32,313 bases of DNA from Paracoccaceae bacterium (lineage in GTDB: Bacteria > Pseudomonadota > Alphaproteobacteria > Rhodobacterales > Rhodobacteraceae): positions 1 through 32,313 of the forward strand of contig WTAL01000128.1 of the NCBI GenBank assembly GCA_013139635.1, written 5' to 3'. The notes under the pieces were generated by a model, which did not search any database, was not told where the DNA came from, and saw nothing but the letters and a program-made list of their open reading frames with translations. The position numbers and the translations under genes are program-made. This document shows positions 23,790 through 31,667 of the stretch, piece by piece. Each line of letters starts with the position of its first letter. Position 1 is the stretch's first letter.

Positions 23790-23817
23790 GGAGGCGCGCG
23801 AAAACTCGCACGCCTCC
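23790..23817 (-). other. Intercistronic hairpin between fdhB and the gamma-subunit gene
   Basis: GGAGGCG (23790-23796) pairs with CGCCTCC (23811-23817) and, after one mismatch, GCGA with TCGC around an AAAC loop: 11 pairs. No T-run follows in the direction of transcription (TTCTAACGG), so read-through is expected. It could stabilise the upstream mRNA or set the subunit ratio. Confidence 0.5.
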
Positions 23818-23832
23818 ATTTTATGTCAGCTA

Positions 23833-24426
23833 TCAGCCGCCTTTTTGGCCATAGGCTGTGCCCCAGCCCCATGCGCCAGAGCCAAAGCCGCGGGAAACCA
23901 CGCGCTCGCGGTAGATGGCAGAGACAACGTCTCCGTCACCAGCCAGCAGCGCTTTGGTTGCACACATCTCGGCACAGATCGGCAGCTTGCCTTCCGCAAT
24001 ACGGTTACGACCGTACTTTTGGAACTCGGCAGCCGAGTTGTCCTCCTCAGGGCCACCGGCGCAGAAGGTACACTTGTCCATCTTGCCACGGGAGCCATAA
24101 TTGCCGGATTGCGGATATTGCGGCGCGCCAAACGGGCAGGCATAGAAGCAATAACCACAACCAATGCAGAGGTCTTTGTTGTGCAGCACGATGCCGTCGG
24201 CTGTTTGGTAAAAACAGTCGGTGGGGCAAACGGCCATACAAGGTGCATCAGAGCAGTGCATACAAGCCAGCGAGATAGAGCGCTCGCCGGGCTTGCCGTC
24301 ACCGAGGGTAACCACCTTACGGCGGTTAATACCCCACGGCACTTCGTGCTCGTTTTTACAGGCGGTTACGCAGGCATTGCATTCAATGCAGCGTTCCGCG
24401 TCACAGAGAAACTTAACTCTTGCCAT
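23833..24426 (-). CDS. fdhB: Formate dehydrogenase iron-sulfur (beta) subunit
   Basis: 197 aa with four [4Fe-4S] motifs: CIECNACVTACKNEHE, CSDAPCMAVCPTDCF, CIGCGYCFYACPFGAPQYP and CTFCAGG with LPICAEMCATKAL. This is the FdnH/HybA-type electron relay. Unlike E. coli FdnH (294 aa) it has no C-terminal membrane anchor, so it depends on the gamma subunit for membrane attachment. It has no signal of its own and is presumably exported with FdhA by Tat. It begins 13 bp after the fdhA stop. Confidence 0.93.
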   Translation of the reverse strand: MARVKFLCDAERCIECNACVTACKNEHEVPWGINRRKVVTLGDGKPGERSISLACMHCSDAPCMAVCPTDCFYQTADGIVLHNKDLCIGCGYCFYACPFGAPQYPQSGNYGSRGKMDKCTFCAGGPEEDNSAAEFQKYGRNRIAEGKLPICAEMCATKALLAGDGDVVSAIYRERVVSRGFGSGAWGWGTAYGQKGG

Positions 24427-24439
24427 TTCTCAATTCTCC

Positions 24440-27334
24440 TTATGCTGCAGTGATTTTGCAGAGCGACACTTTTGTCTCCTGCATTTGGGTGACGCTGTCA
24501 TAACCATAGGTCATGGCGGTGTTGGCGGATTCACCAAGCACGTATGGGTCAGCGCCTTCGGGGTATTTGTCGCGCAGGTCTTTGCCTTGGAAATGGCCAC
24601 CAAAGTGGAACGGCAAGAAGGCAACGCCCTCACCAACCCGCTCGGTCACCATCGCCGCAACTTTGATCGCGGAGCCTTCGGCGCCCTCAACCCAAACCTG
24701 CTGGCCATCACGGATGCCGATATTATTGGCGTCGCGTGTGTTGATCTCGACAAACATTTCCTGCTGAAGCTCAGCCAGCCACTTGTTAGAGCGGCTTTCA
24801 TCGCCCCCACCCTCGTATTCAACCAAACGGCCCGAGGTCAGGATCATAGGATACTCCTGACTAAAGTCGTTTTTCTGGATGCTCTCATACATGGTTGGCA
24901 AGCGATAGAATTGCTTGTCCGCATATGTAGGATAGTCTTCCACAAGGTCACGACGGTTGGTGTAAAGTGGCTCACGGTGCACAGGCACAGGGTCTGGGAA
25001 CGTCCAAACAACTGCACGCGCTTTGGCATTACCAAATGGCGCACATTCGTGGTCAATCGCAACCCGCTGAATACCGCCCGAAAGGTCGGTTTTCCAGTTG
25101 GTGCCATCACCAGCGCCAGCCTCGATGGTTGCCAGCTCTTCAGCTGTCAGCTCGCCATCCCATCCCAGCTCTTTGAGCATGGCCAGTGTGAACTCAGGAT
25201 AACCATCCTGAATGTCAGAGCCTTCTGAATAGACCCCTTCAGCCAACAGGTTCACCCCTTCACGCTCTACGCCAAAACGGGCGCGGAAGGTGAGGCCACC
25301 TTTGGAGACAGGCATAGACATGTCATAAAGGTTTGGTGTGCCTGGGTGCTTCATATCGGCAGTGCCCCAGCACGGCCATGGCAGGCCGTAATATTCGCCA
25401 TCTGCGGGGCCGCCAACGGCCTGCAAAGTGGTTTTATCGAAGGTGTGCTGGTTGGCCATGTGCAGTTTGATCCGCTCAGGGCTTTGGCCGGTATAGCCGA
25501 TGGTCCACATCCCGCCGTTATATTCACGGGTGATGTCTTCAATGTTGGGCTCGTCCTCGGCATCCATGCCGATATTGCGGAAGAACCGATCAGCCCAGCC
25601 AAATTTCTTGGCAAATTTCGCCATGATAACGTGGTCAGGAAGACTCTCAAACAATGGATCAACCACTTTATCGCGCCACTGGAACGAACGATTAGAAGCC
25701 GTTACCGAGCCACGAGTCTCATACTGAGTAGAGGCTGGCAGCAAGTAAACGCCATCTGTACGGTCATGCAACACGGCAGAAACGGTGGGGTATGGGTCGA
25801 TCACAACCAGCATATCCAGCTTTTCCATCGCAGTTTTCATTTCCGCACCACGGGTTTGGCTGTTTGGCGCGTGGCCCCACAGCACCATGGCCCGCACGTT
25901 ATCTGGCTGGTCGATATTATCTTTATCTTCCAACACGCCGTCAATCCAACGTGAAACCGGAATACCCGTGAGGTTCATCAGAGACTTGGTGGATCCGTCA
26001 GCCGCTGTGAGGTTATCAAAGCGCCCTTTCATCCAGTCGAGGTCTTCCCCCCAAACGCGGGACCAGTGCGCCCAAGCACCTGCCGAAAGGCCATAATAGC
26101 CCGGAAGCGAGTGGCTGAGGATACACATATCCGTTGCGCCCTGCACGTTGTCGTGGCCACGGAAAATATTAGTACCGCCACCAGATGTGCCCATGTTGCC
26201 AAGAGCCAACTGCAAGATGCAATATGCGCGGGTGTTGTTGTTACCCGTAGAGTGCTGCGTGCCACCCATGCACCAAATCAAAGTGCCGGGGCGATTGTTT
26301 ACCAAGGTGCGCGCTACACGCTCCATCTGGCTACCGGGAGTACCGGTTACGCGTTCTACTTCTTCAGGGTTCCAGTTCTTCACCTCTTCGCGGATGTCTT
26401 CCATCCCGTAAACGCGGGTGCGGATAAACTCTTTATCTTCCCAACCGTTTTCAAAGATATGCCAGAGCAGGCCCCAAATGAACGCAACGTCAGTGCCCGG
26501 GCGAATACGAACATATTCGTCAGCATGCGCGGCGGTGCGGGTAAAGCGTGGGTCAACCACGATCAAGGGCGCGTTGTTTTGCTCTTTGGCCTTCATAAGG
26601 TGCAGCAGCGAAACAGGGTGCGCTTCGGCAGGGTTACCACCAATAACCAGCATCGACTTTGAGTTATGAATGTCGTTATAGCTGTTGGTCATGGCGCCGT
26701 AGCCCCATGTGTTGGCAACACCGGCAACGGTGGTCGAGTGACAAATCCGCGCTTGGTGGTCTACGTTATTGCTGCCCCAATAGGCGGCAAATTTGCGGAA
26801 CAGGTAGCTTTGCTCGTTGTTAAACTTCGCAGAGCCCAGCCAGTAAACTGAATCTGGCCCACTTTCTTCACGAATGTCGCCCATCTTGTCGCCGATTTCT
26901 TCAATCGCCGTTTCCCAAGAAATGCGCTTCCATTCGCCGTTTTCTTTTTTCATCGGGTATTTCAGCCGGCGCTCGCCGTGGGCGGCGTCACGGGCTGAGG
27001 CCCCTTTGGCGCAATGCGCACCAAGGTTAAACGGGCTGTCAAAGCCGGGCTCTTGCCCTACCCAAACGCCGTTATCCACTTCGGCCATAACCGTGCAACC
27101 AACAGAGCAGTTACAACAAATTGATTTTACGGTATCAACCGCGCGGCCAACGGTTTCAGCCGTTTGCGCCTGTGTAACCGTGCCACCCATGGCACTTATT
27201 GAAGCCAAGCCACCAATGGCTAGGCCGGACCCGCGTAAAAAACTACGCCGATCTACCGATTTCTCGGCGATGTTTGACAAGAGGCTTGTCCGCTGGGGGC
27301 GTCTCGCTACCCCATTGGTTTTTTTCCTCAGCAT
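24440..27334 (-). CDS. fdhA: Formate dehydrogenase catalytic (alpha) subunit, Cys-type, Tat-exported
   Basis: 964 aa, DMSO-reductase superfamily with bis-MGD. A Tat signal DRRSFLRGSG is at residues 28-37, followed by a hydrophobic stretch. The proximal [4Fe-4S] cluster ligands are C73, C76, C80 and C108. The metal ligand is Cys198 in HQARICHSTTVAG, where E. coli FdnG has selenocysteine; the following GYGAMTNSYNDI fits FDH-N/O. Formate is oxidised in the periplasm and electrons go to FdhB. The adjacent tup genes suggest tungsten can be the metal. The C-terminal molydopterin-binding domain is present (TSGRLVEYEGGGDESRSNKW). Complete and without frameshift. Leader length before the RR motif (27 aa) is longer than usual; the start could be internal. 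Confidence 0.95.
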   Translation of the reverse strand: MLRKKTNGVARRPQRTSLLSNIAEKSVDRRSFLRGSGLAIGGLASISAMGGTVTQAQTAETVGRAVDTVKSICCNCSVGCTVMAEVDNGVWVGQEPGFDSPFNLGAHCAKGASARDAAHGERRLKYPMKKENGEWKRISWETAIEEIGDKMGDIREESGPDSVYWLGSAKFNNEQSYLFRKFAAYWGSNNVDHQARICHSTTVAGVANTWGYGAMTNSYNDIHNSKSMLVIGGNPAEAHPVSLLHLMKAKEQNNAPLIVVDPRFTRTAAHADEYVRIRPGTDVAFIWGLLWHIFENGWEDKEFIRTRVYGMEDIREEVKNWNPEEVERVTGTPGSQMERVARTLVNNRPGTLIWCMGGTQHSTGNNNTRAYCILQLALGNMGTSGGGTNIFRGHDNVQGATDMCILSHSLPGYYGLSAGAWAHWSRVWGEDLDWMKGRFDNLTAADGSTKSLMNLTGIPVSRWIDGVLEDKDNIDQPDNVRAMVLWGHAPNSQTRGAEMKTAMEKLDMLVVIDPYPTVSAVLHDRTDGVYLLPASTQYETRGSVTASNRSFQWRDKVVDPLFESLPDHVIMAKFAKKFGWADRFFRNIGMDAEDEPNIEDITREYNGGMWTIGYTGQSPERIKLHMANQHTFDKTTLQAVGGPADGEYYGLPWPCWGTADMKHPGTPNLYDMSMPVSKGGLTFRARFGVEREGVNLLAEGVYSEGSDIQDGYPEFTLAMLKELGWDGELTAEELATIEAGAGDGTNWKTDLSGGIQRVAIDHECAPFGNAKARAVVWTFPDPVPVHREPLYTNRRDLVEDYPTYADKQFYRLPTMYESIQKNDFSQEYPMILTSGRLVEYEGGGDESRSNKWLAELQQEMFVEINTRDANNIGIRDGQQVWVEGAEGSAIKVAAMVTERVGEGVAFLPFHFGGHFQGKDLRDKYPEGADPYVLGESANTAMTYGYDSVTQMQETKVSLCKITAA

Positions 27335-27413
27335 TTTATTCTCCCTGATTTATAGAAACCTGTTTCAGACCGTTGGGCGTCTCGCAACCATTGGCCTTAC
27401 TGCAAATTTCCGC

Positions 27414-27608
27414 TTAAAATTTGGCGCTATCGAAATAGGCCTGCGTGTGCGCTGTGTCGCGCAATCCGCTGCCTGCTTCGTTAAGCTCTACCGCATTGGC
27501 AGCTGTGCCGCTAAGCGCGGTGGCAGCTACGGCTGCTGGCGCGGTGGCCGCAGCAAGCTTCAAAAAGCTCCGGCGATCAGCCTTGATGCTGTCGTCTTTA
27601 TCGCTCAT
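27414..27608 (-). CDS. Small Tat-signal protein of formate dehydrogenase loci
   Basis: 64 aa, nearly all signal: ADRRSFLKLAAATAPAAVAA with twin arginines at 12-13, then about 30 residues ending in HTQAYFDSAKF. It matches the short 'formate dehydrogenase region Tat target' proteins found just upstream of fdhA in many Proteobacteria. Its role is unproven; the conserved C-terminal YFDSAKF-like end suggests a small periplasmic subunit or assembly peptide. It lies 79 bp before fdhA and 38 bp after the chaperone gene. Confidence 0.88.
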   Translation of the reverse strand: MSDKDDSIKADRRSFLKLAAATAPAAVAATALSGTAANAVELNEAGSGLRDTAHTQAYFDSAKF

Positions 27609-27646
27609 GTCTTCCCTCCTGTTTGGCCCAAAAGGCCGTTTAGCGG

Positions 27647-28255
27647 TTAACCCGCACCCATTCGAAACGCTTCGCGCTCGATCTCTATAAAAGCCTTACC
27701 CGCACTGCCCACAGGGGCATAAAACACGGATGATTTCGCGGCTTCCAAATCTGTGAAAAAATGCTCGGCCCAAGAGCCGATGTGCTTGTTAAAAAACCCT
27801 GCCTGCGCCTCCAAAGAGGTCACGGCGCCAAACCGTCCAGTTATCATCCCGCCCATCATTTCCATGAGGCTCGCGATGTTATCTTCGGGTTCATACACGT
27901 TTGGCGCACGGCTAATTCGTAAGCCTGTCATATCTTTGCGCAACATGGCAAGAGGTTTCTCATTCAAAAACCCGGTAAGGTAGAAACTGGTATAAGGTAG
28001 CAATTCGCCGCGCCCAAGCCCGATGAATAGCGCCATGAACTCACTTTCAACCGCCTTGGCACTGGTCGCTTTTGTGACCCGTGCCATTGCGTTAATCGCT
28101 TCGCCCATGGCGCTCTCATCACCTTGCAGTGCCGCCGTCTTACTCAATGTTTCTTTGCTGGGTGGCCCCGAAAGGAGCAGGCCCAAAAAGTTATACATAT
28201 CTGCCCGAAGCTGATCTTCTTCGCTGATATTCATCTCTGTTGCTGTCGCGTTCAT
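27647..28255 (-). CDS. TorD-family molecular chaperone for formate dehydrogenase
   Basis: 202 aa, all-helical, no signal. LRADMYNFLGLLLSGPPS at the start and YTSFYLTGFLNEKPLAMLR, VYEPEDNIASLMEMMGGM, FFNKHIGSWAEHFFTDLE match the TorD/DmsD/NarJ family. The central [EP]xDH-like motif is here EPEDNI. It should hold the FdhA Tat signal and keep it from export until the cofactor is inserted. Overlaps the DUF3306 gene by 4 bp. Confidence 0.88.
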   Translation of the reverse strand: MNATATEMNISEEDQLRADMYNFLGLLLSGPPSKETLSKTAALQGDESAMGEAINAMARVTKATSAKAVESEFMALFIGLGRGELLPYTSFYLTGFLNEKPLAMLRKDMTGLRISRAPNVYEPEDNIASLMEMMGGMITGRFGAVTSLEAQAGFFNKHIGSWAEHFFTDLEAAKSSVFYAPVGSAGKAFIEIEREAFRMGAG

Positions 28256-28824
28256 ACTGTTTCCGTTTCTGTGGAGGCAGGCGTTTCGCTGGCCTCAAAT
28301 TCAAACCGCATCCGGCGGCGCGGGGGGAGGGGGGCAGCTGGGGCCTCGGGTGCGGGCAGCGGGGCGGATTTTGCCGTCTCAAATTCCGCCACCTCAACCA
28401 CGTCGTCCACCGCGTCTTCTGCGGCTTCAACCTCTTCGTCCTCAATGTCCTCTTTGTCCGGCAGCATGCCTTTGCCAACGCGGTAAATCGTTTTAATTAT
28501 GCGCACAGGGTCATTCTTCCCCGTGAAATCATCCCCGTAATCCACCAGCATATCCACATTGGCCAGCACCGGATCACTACGCCAAAGCGTGCGCAATGCG
28601 CGGTTGCGCAGGGCTGCTGGCACGGTTTCTTTCATAAACGCGCTAAAATCATCGCCCGCTTGCATATCGTCAGGGTTTGGCAGCTCCAGCTCGGCCAGCA
28701 CCTCGGCCTCAGGCTTTTCAGCCAACACAGCGTGCTGCTCAGCCACCACGGCCTCATGCTCAGCACTTTCCAGCGCCTCCGCTTCGGCCTGCACGGCGGC
28801 TTTTCTGTTGGCCCAAACGCTCAA
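28252..28824 (-). CDS. DUF3306 protein of formate dehydrogenase loci
   Basis: 190 aa. The conserved core is DFSAFMKETVPAALRNRALRTLWRSDP followed by LANVDMLVDYGDDF (about residues 80-125). The flanks are low-complexity: an Ala/Glu-rich N-terminal coiled-coil-like stretch and a Glu/Pro/Ala-rich C-terminus (acidic VEAAEDAVDDVVEVAE). The family occurs almost only beside fdhA-type genes and DUF3305; its biochemical role is unknown to me. Overlaps both neighbours as ATGA, so expression is coupled. Confidence 0.85.
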   Translation of the reverse strand: MSVWANRKAAVQAEAEALESAEHEAVVAEQHAVLAEKPEAEVLAELELPNPDDMQAGDDFSAFMKETVPAALRNRALRTLWRSDPVLANVDMLVDYGDDFTGKNDPVRIIKTIYRVGKGMLPDKEDIEDEEVEAAEDAVDDVVEVAEFETAKSAPLPAPEAPAAPLPPRRRMRFEFEASETPASTETETV

Positions 28825-29387
28825 TGTAACGTCTCCCGCTTGTTGGCGGGCGCACGGTAAACATCAGCAGCTTGGCTAATACGAGCATCGCCCACGCCGC
28901 TTTCCACCAAGTCAGTGCGCTTTTTATCGCGCCGCCGCTTCACAAACTTTTCTTCTTTGTAATGCAGATCCACCCACTCGCGCACCAGCGCCTTGAGGGC
29001 GGGCTGCATCGGCACCAGCTCCACAATATCCTCACCATTATCCGCGTAATCCTGCCCCTCAAACGGCGAGGCCGTGGCCAGCACAACCTCAAGTCCGCTC
29101 TCAAGCTCGGCATTCTCCCGCATTACCACATAGATTGACGGCACCTTGGTCGAAAGCTCGGTCAGGTAAGCCTCAGTGTCGGTCCGGTGAAGCTCCAGCG
29201 GCACCGTGGCCGCATGATATTCCACCACGTTACCCTCGCGCCGCAGCTCACGCCAATCAGCGGGACCAGCGCCCGGCAGCACCGCCACTGCGCGCCACAC
29301 CCATTTGGCCCAGCGCGTCACGCCCGGAGATTTTCGCAGCACGACCCCAAGGGGCAAAGTAAGTTTTTTTTCTGATACTTCAGACAC
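28821..29387 (-). CDS. DUF3305 protein of formate dehydrogenase loci
   Basis: 188 aa from GTG 29387 (VSEVSEKKLTLPLGVVLRKS), preferred because GGAG lies 8 bases upstream; the frame extends six codons to GTG 29405. Conserved features: PLGVVLRKSPGVTRWAKWVWRAVAVLPGA, PLELHRTDTEAYLTEL, YVVMRE and WVDLHYKEEKFVKRRRDKK. It is the first gene of the long minus-strand FDH operon and always pairs with DUF3306 in the loci I know. Probably a cytoplasmic maturation factor; function not established. Confidence 0.85.
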   Translation of the reverse strand: MSEVSEKKLTLPLGVVLRKSPGVTRWAKWVWRAVAVLPGAGPADWRELRREGNVVEYHAATVPLELHRTDTEAYLTELSTKVPSIYVVMRENAELESGLEVVLATASPFEGQDYADNGEDIVELVPMQPALKALVREWVDLHYKEEKFVKRRRDKKRTDLVESGVGDARISQAADVYRAPANKRETLH

Positions 29388-29534
29388 GTAACAACTCCAG
29401 AACACCGATGTTCATTGCAATCCCTATTAGCATGATGGGTCGCCAGCCATTCGCATAGCAAAAGTTTTGTGGCGCGGGAAATTAGTTAACAATCTGGACT
29501 TTAAGACCGCAAACAGCGCGGCGTTTTCCCTCAT

Positions 29535-29549
29535 GGGACAATCTGTCCC
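29535..29549. promoter_or_regulatory. 15-bp palindrome GGGACAATCTGTCCC, candidate operator
   Basis: Perfect 6-bp arms GGGACA and TGTCCC with a 3-bp ATC centre, 148 bp upstream of the DUF3305 start and 172 bp upstream of the polyferredoxin start. Its position in a divergent promoter suits a dimeric regulator, most simply the NtrC-like protein encoded downstream in the operon. Confidence 0.5.
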
Positions 29550-29589
29550 CGCAGCTTGATCCTGAAGGATTTTGTCAGGTTTTCTCAAG

Positions 29590-29670
29590 GGCCGCAAACG
29601 AATCACTTCAAGTGAATTTGTGCCGCCAAACTAGCGGTAAAAAGGCTTTACTCCTTTATCATTTGCGGCC
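29590..29670 (+). ncRNA. Candidate four-way-junction structured RNA element (5' leader of polyferredoxin gene)
   Basis: P1: GGCCGCAAA (29590-29598) with TTTGCGGCC (29662-29670), 9 perfect pairs. Inside it are three hairpins in series: P2 TCACT/AGTGA (29603-29607/29611-29615, 3-base loop), P3 TGCCGC/GCGGTA (29621-29626/29634-29639, loop CAAACTA) and P4 AAAGG/CCTTT (29641-29645/29653-29657, 7-base loop). P1 ends 5 bases before a GGAG ribosome binding site. It does not match tRNA or any riboswitch class I can recall. A folded DNA or chance structure remains possible. Confidence 0.35.
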
Positions 29671-29688
29671 TAAGTGGAGCGTGAAGCA

Positions 29689-29736
29689 ATGAAAAATGCA
29701 GTGAATACTGGGGGGTATCTATGCCTAATACATTGA
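29689..29736 (+). CDS. Possible 15-aa leader peptide overlapping the polyferredoxin start
   Basis: ATG 29689 follows a ribosome binding site (GTGGAGCG, GGAG about 9 bases upstream) and encodes MKNAVNTGGYLCLIH, stopping at 29736. That is 16 bases inside the polyferredoxin gene, in another frame. The GGGGGG site of the main gene lies within it. Such overlap could couple translation. No run of regulatory codons is present, so attenuation is not indicated. Confidence 0.3.
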   Translation: MKNAVNTGGYLCLIH

Positions 29737-31667
29737 TATTATGTGATTGTTCAGGGTCACAAAAGCTCAATGCCAAAGCGTTGGCCAAAGCCACGGGCAT
29801 GGGGTGTTCGCGCATTCATACGGCGCTGTGCACAGCCGAGCTGGGCGAGGCCGCCGCGTTCATCAAGGCCGAAGGCGCTACCATTGCCTGCCTGCAAGAA
29901 CACCAGATTTTCGAGGAACTCGCTGATGAATTGGGCGCTGAAGCCCCGGCCTTTGTGGACCTGCGCGATCGCGCGGGCTGGTCGGAAGAGGGTGGAAAAT
30001 CAGCACCCAAAATGGCGGCATTGCTGGCTGAAAGCGCGCTTACCGCCCCTGTGACCAAAACCTTCGATATCGAGTCTGCTGGCCAATGCCTGATCATTGG
30101 TTCCGAGGCCGTAGCGCTGGCCGCCGCCGCCCAGCTTAGTGATGTGCTTACGGTAACAGTGTTGTTGGAAAGCGCCGAGGACCTTCCCGTGCGCCGCGAT
30201 TTTGACGTGGTCATCGGGCAGCTGCGTAGTGCCAGCGGCGGCCTTGGCCAATTTGAGGTGAAAATTGGCGCGTTGCAAATGGTGCAGCCCGGCGGGCGCG
30301 GTGCGCCACAGCTTTCCGCTCCCCGCGATGGTGGCCAATCCGAGTGCGATATCATCCTTGATCTGCGGGGCGATACCCCGCTTTTCCACCATAAACGTGA
30401 TGGCTACCTGCGGGCAGACCCTCGCCATGCCGACGCCGTTAGCAAAGCCATATTTGAAGCCAGCCAGCTGGTGGGAGAGTTCGAAAAACCGTTTTACGTG
30501 GCGTTGGATCCGCATATCTGCGCCCACACCCGCTCGGGCATTACTGGCTGCTCCAACTGTATGAATACCTGCGAAACAGGCGCGATTAGCGCTGCTGGCG
30601 AGCATGTGGAAATTGACCCAATGGTGTGTGCTGGCTGCGGCGGGTGCGCCTCTGCTTGCCCTTCCGGGGCGATCACCTATCAGGTGCAAGAATCCGGTTA
30701 CCAGATGCAACGCATTGAAATTATGGCAAAAACCTATCGGGAAGCGGGCGGAGAAGCCCCGCGCCTGCTGGTGCATGATGCTGAGTTCGGCGGTGAGATG
30801 ATTTCGCTTTCGGCCCGTTTTGGGCGAGGCTTGCCAGCAGATGTTATCCCGCTTGAAGTCGAAGCCCTTACCACTTTTGGCCATGCCGAAATGCTGGCAG
30901 CACTTGGCTGTGGTTTTGCGGCGGTTGATCTGCTGCTCACGCCCAAAACCGAGCGCCCGCCGCTGGAAAGTGCCCATGCGCTGGCCTTGGCGATCAGTGA
31001 TAATGCCGCTATTCGGCTGCTGGATATCGCCGACCCCGATGCTCTTTCCGAGGCGCTTTACGGCCAGCCGATCGCCACACCCTGCGCCCCCATTCTGCCC
31101 ATTGGCAACCGCAGACAAGTCACGCGGCTTGCCGCCAAAGCCCTGCGCGGTGAGCTAGATGCGCCGATTGCGCTGCCAGCGGGTGCGCCCCATGGGGCCG
31201 TGGTGGTGAACACCGATAAATGCACCCTGTGCCTGTCTTGTGTGTCCCTCTGCCCCTCGGGCGCGCTGTTGGATAACGAGGACACCCCGCAGCTGCGCTT
31301 TCAGGAAGACGCCTGCCTGCAATGCGGGATTTGCAGCCATGCCTGCCCCGAAAATGCCATCAGCTTGCAGCCGCAGCTGGACCTTTCGGACGCTGCCTTT
31401 TCCCAGCGGGTGCTACATGAGGAAGACCCCTTCGCCTGCATCTCCTGCGGGTCACTATTTGGGGTGAAGTCAAGCGTTGAGCGGATAATTGAAAAGCTGG
31501 CAGACAAGCACCCGATGTTTACGGGATCTGACAATGCCAAGCTGATTCAGATGTGCGATAAATGTCGAGTTGAAGCGCAATTCGGCAATACGACCAACCC
31601 GTTTCAAGGCGGCGCGCGGCCAGTTACCCGCACCACAGACGACTACCTTAAAGAGCGGGATTCCTAA
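29721..31667 (+). CDS. Polyferredoxin-type 4Fe-4S protein of formate dehydrogenase loci
   Basis: 648 aa, cytoplasmic (no signal). The N-terminal about 250 residues are not recognised; GQCLIIGSEAVALAAAAQLS near 121-140 resembles a nucleotide-binding turn. Four cluster motifs follow: CSNCMNTCETGAIS (C277-C284, with C267 nearby), CAGCGGCASACPSGAIT (C303-C313), CTLCLSCVSLCPSGALL (about 495) and CLQCGICSHACPENAIS (about 528). C-terminal CISCGSLFG and MCDKCRVEA may bind a further cluster or zinc. Such proteins are common beside DUF3305/3306-type fdh operons, transcribed divergently as here. It may carry electrons for maturation or between FDH modules; its role is unproven. It ends tail to tail with the cytochrome gene, the two stops overlapping by 2 bases. 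Confidence 0.85.
   Translation: MPNTLILCDCSGSQKLNAKALAKATGMGCSRIHTALCTAELGEAAAFIKAEGATIACLQEHQIFEELADELGAEAPAFVDLRDRAGWSEEGGKSAPKMAALLAESALTAPVTKTFDIESAGQCLIIGSEAVALAAAAQLSDVLTVTVLLESAEDLPVRRDFDVVIGQLRSASGGLGQFEVKIGALQMVQPGGRGAPQLSAPRDGGQSECDIILDLRGDTPLFHHKRDGYLRADPRHADAVSKAIFEASQLVGEFEKPFYVALDPHICAHTRSGITGCSNCMNTCETGAISAAGEHVEIDPMVCAGCGGCASACPSGAITYQVQESGYQMQRIEIMAKTYREAGGEAPRLLVHDAEFGGEMISLSARFGRGLPADVIPLEVEALTTFGHAEMLAALGCGFAAVDLLLTPKTERPPLESAHALALAISDNAAIRLLDIADPDALSEALYGQPIATPCAPILPIGNRRQVTRLAAKALRGELDAPIALPAGAPHGAVVVNTDKCTLCLSCVSLCPSGALLDNEDTPQLRFQEDACLQCGICSHACPENAISLQPQLDLSDAAFSQRVLHEEDPFACISCGSLFGVKSSVERIIEKLADKHPMFTGSDNAKLIQMCDKCRVEAQFGNTTNPFQGGARPVTRTTDDYLKERDS

Larger units (their letters stand above)
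29388..29720. promoter_or_regulatory. Divergent control region between the FDH operon and the polyferredoxin gene
   Basis: 333 bases driving transcription both ways. It holds the 15-bp palindrome at 29535-29549, a candidate structured element at 29590-29670 and a 15-codon ORF at 29689-29736. No sigma-54 (GG-N10-GC type) promoter stands out, in keeping with a GAFTGA-less regulator. I cannot fix the transcription starts. Confidence 0.6.

Noticed and set aside
24221-25228. 335-codon plus-strand ORF opposite fdhA/fdhB
   Set aside because: Shadow of GC-rich coding sequence; overlaps two conserved genes completely and has no recognisable domain.
24440-27334. Selenocysteine-containing formate dehydrogenase
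   Set aside because: The metal ligand codon encodes Cys (residue 198) and no in-frame TGA interrupts the gene.
30000-31118. 372-codon minus-strand ORF opposite the polyferredoxin gene
   Set aside because: Mirror frame of a gene with clear Fe-S motifs; product looks like typical antisense sequence.
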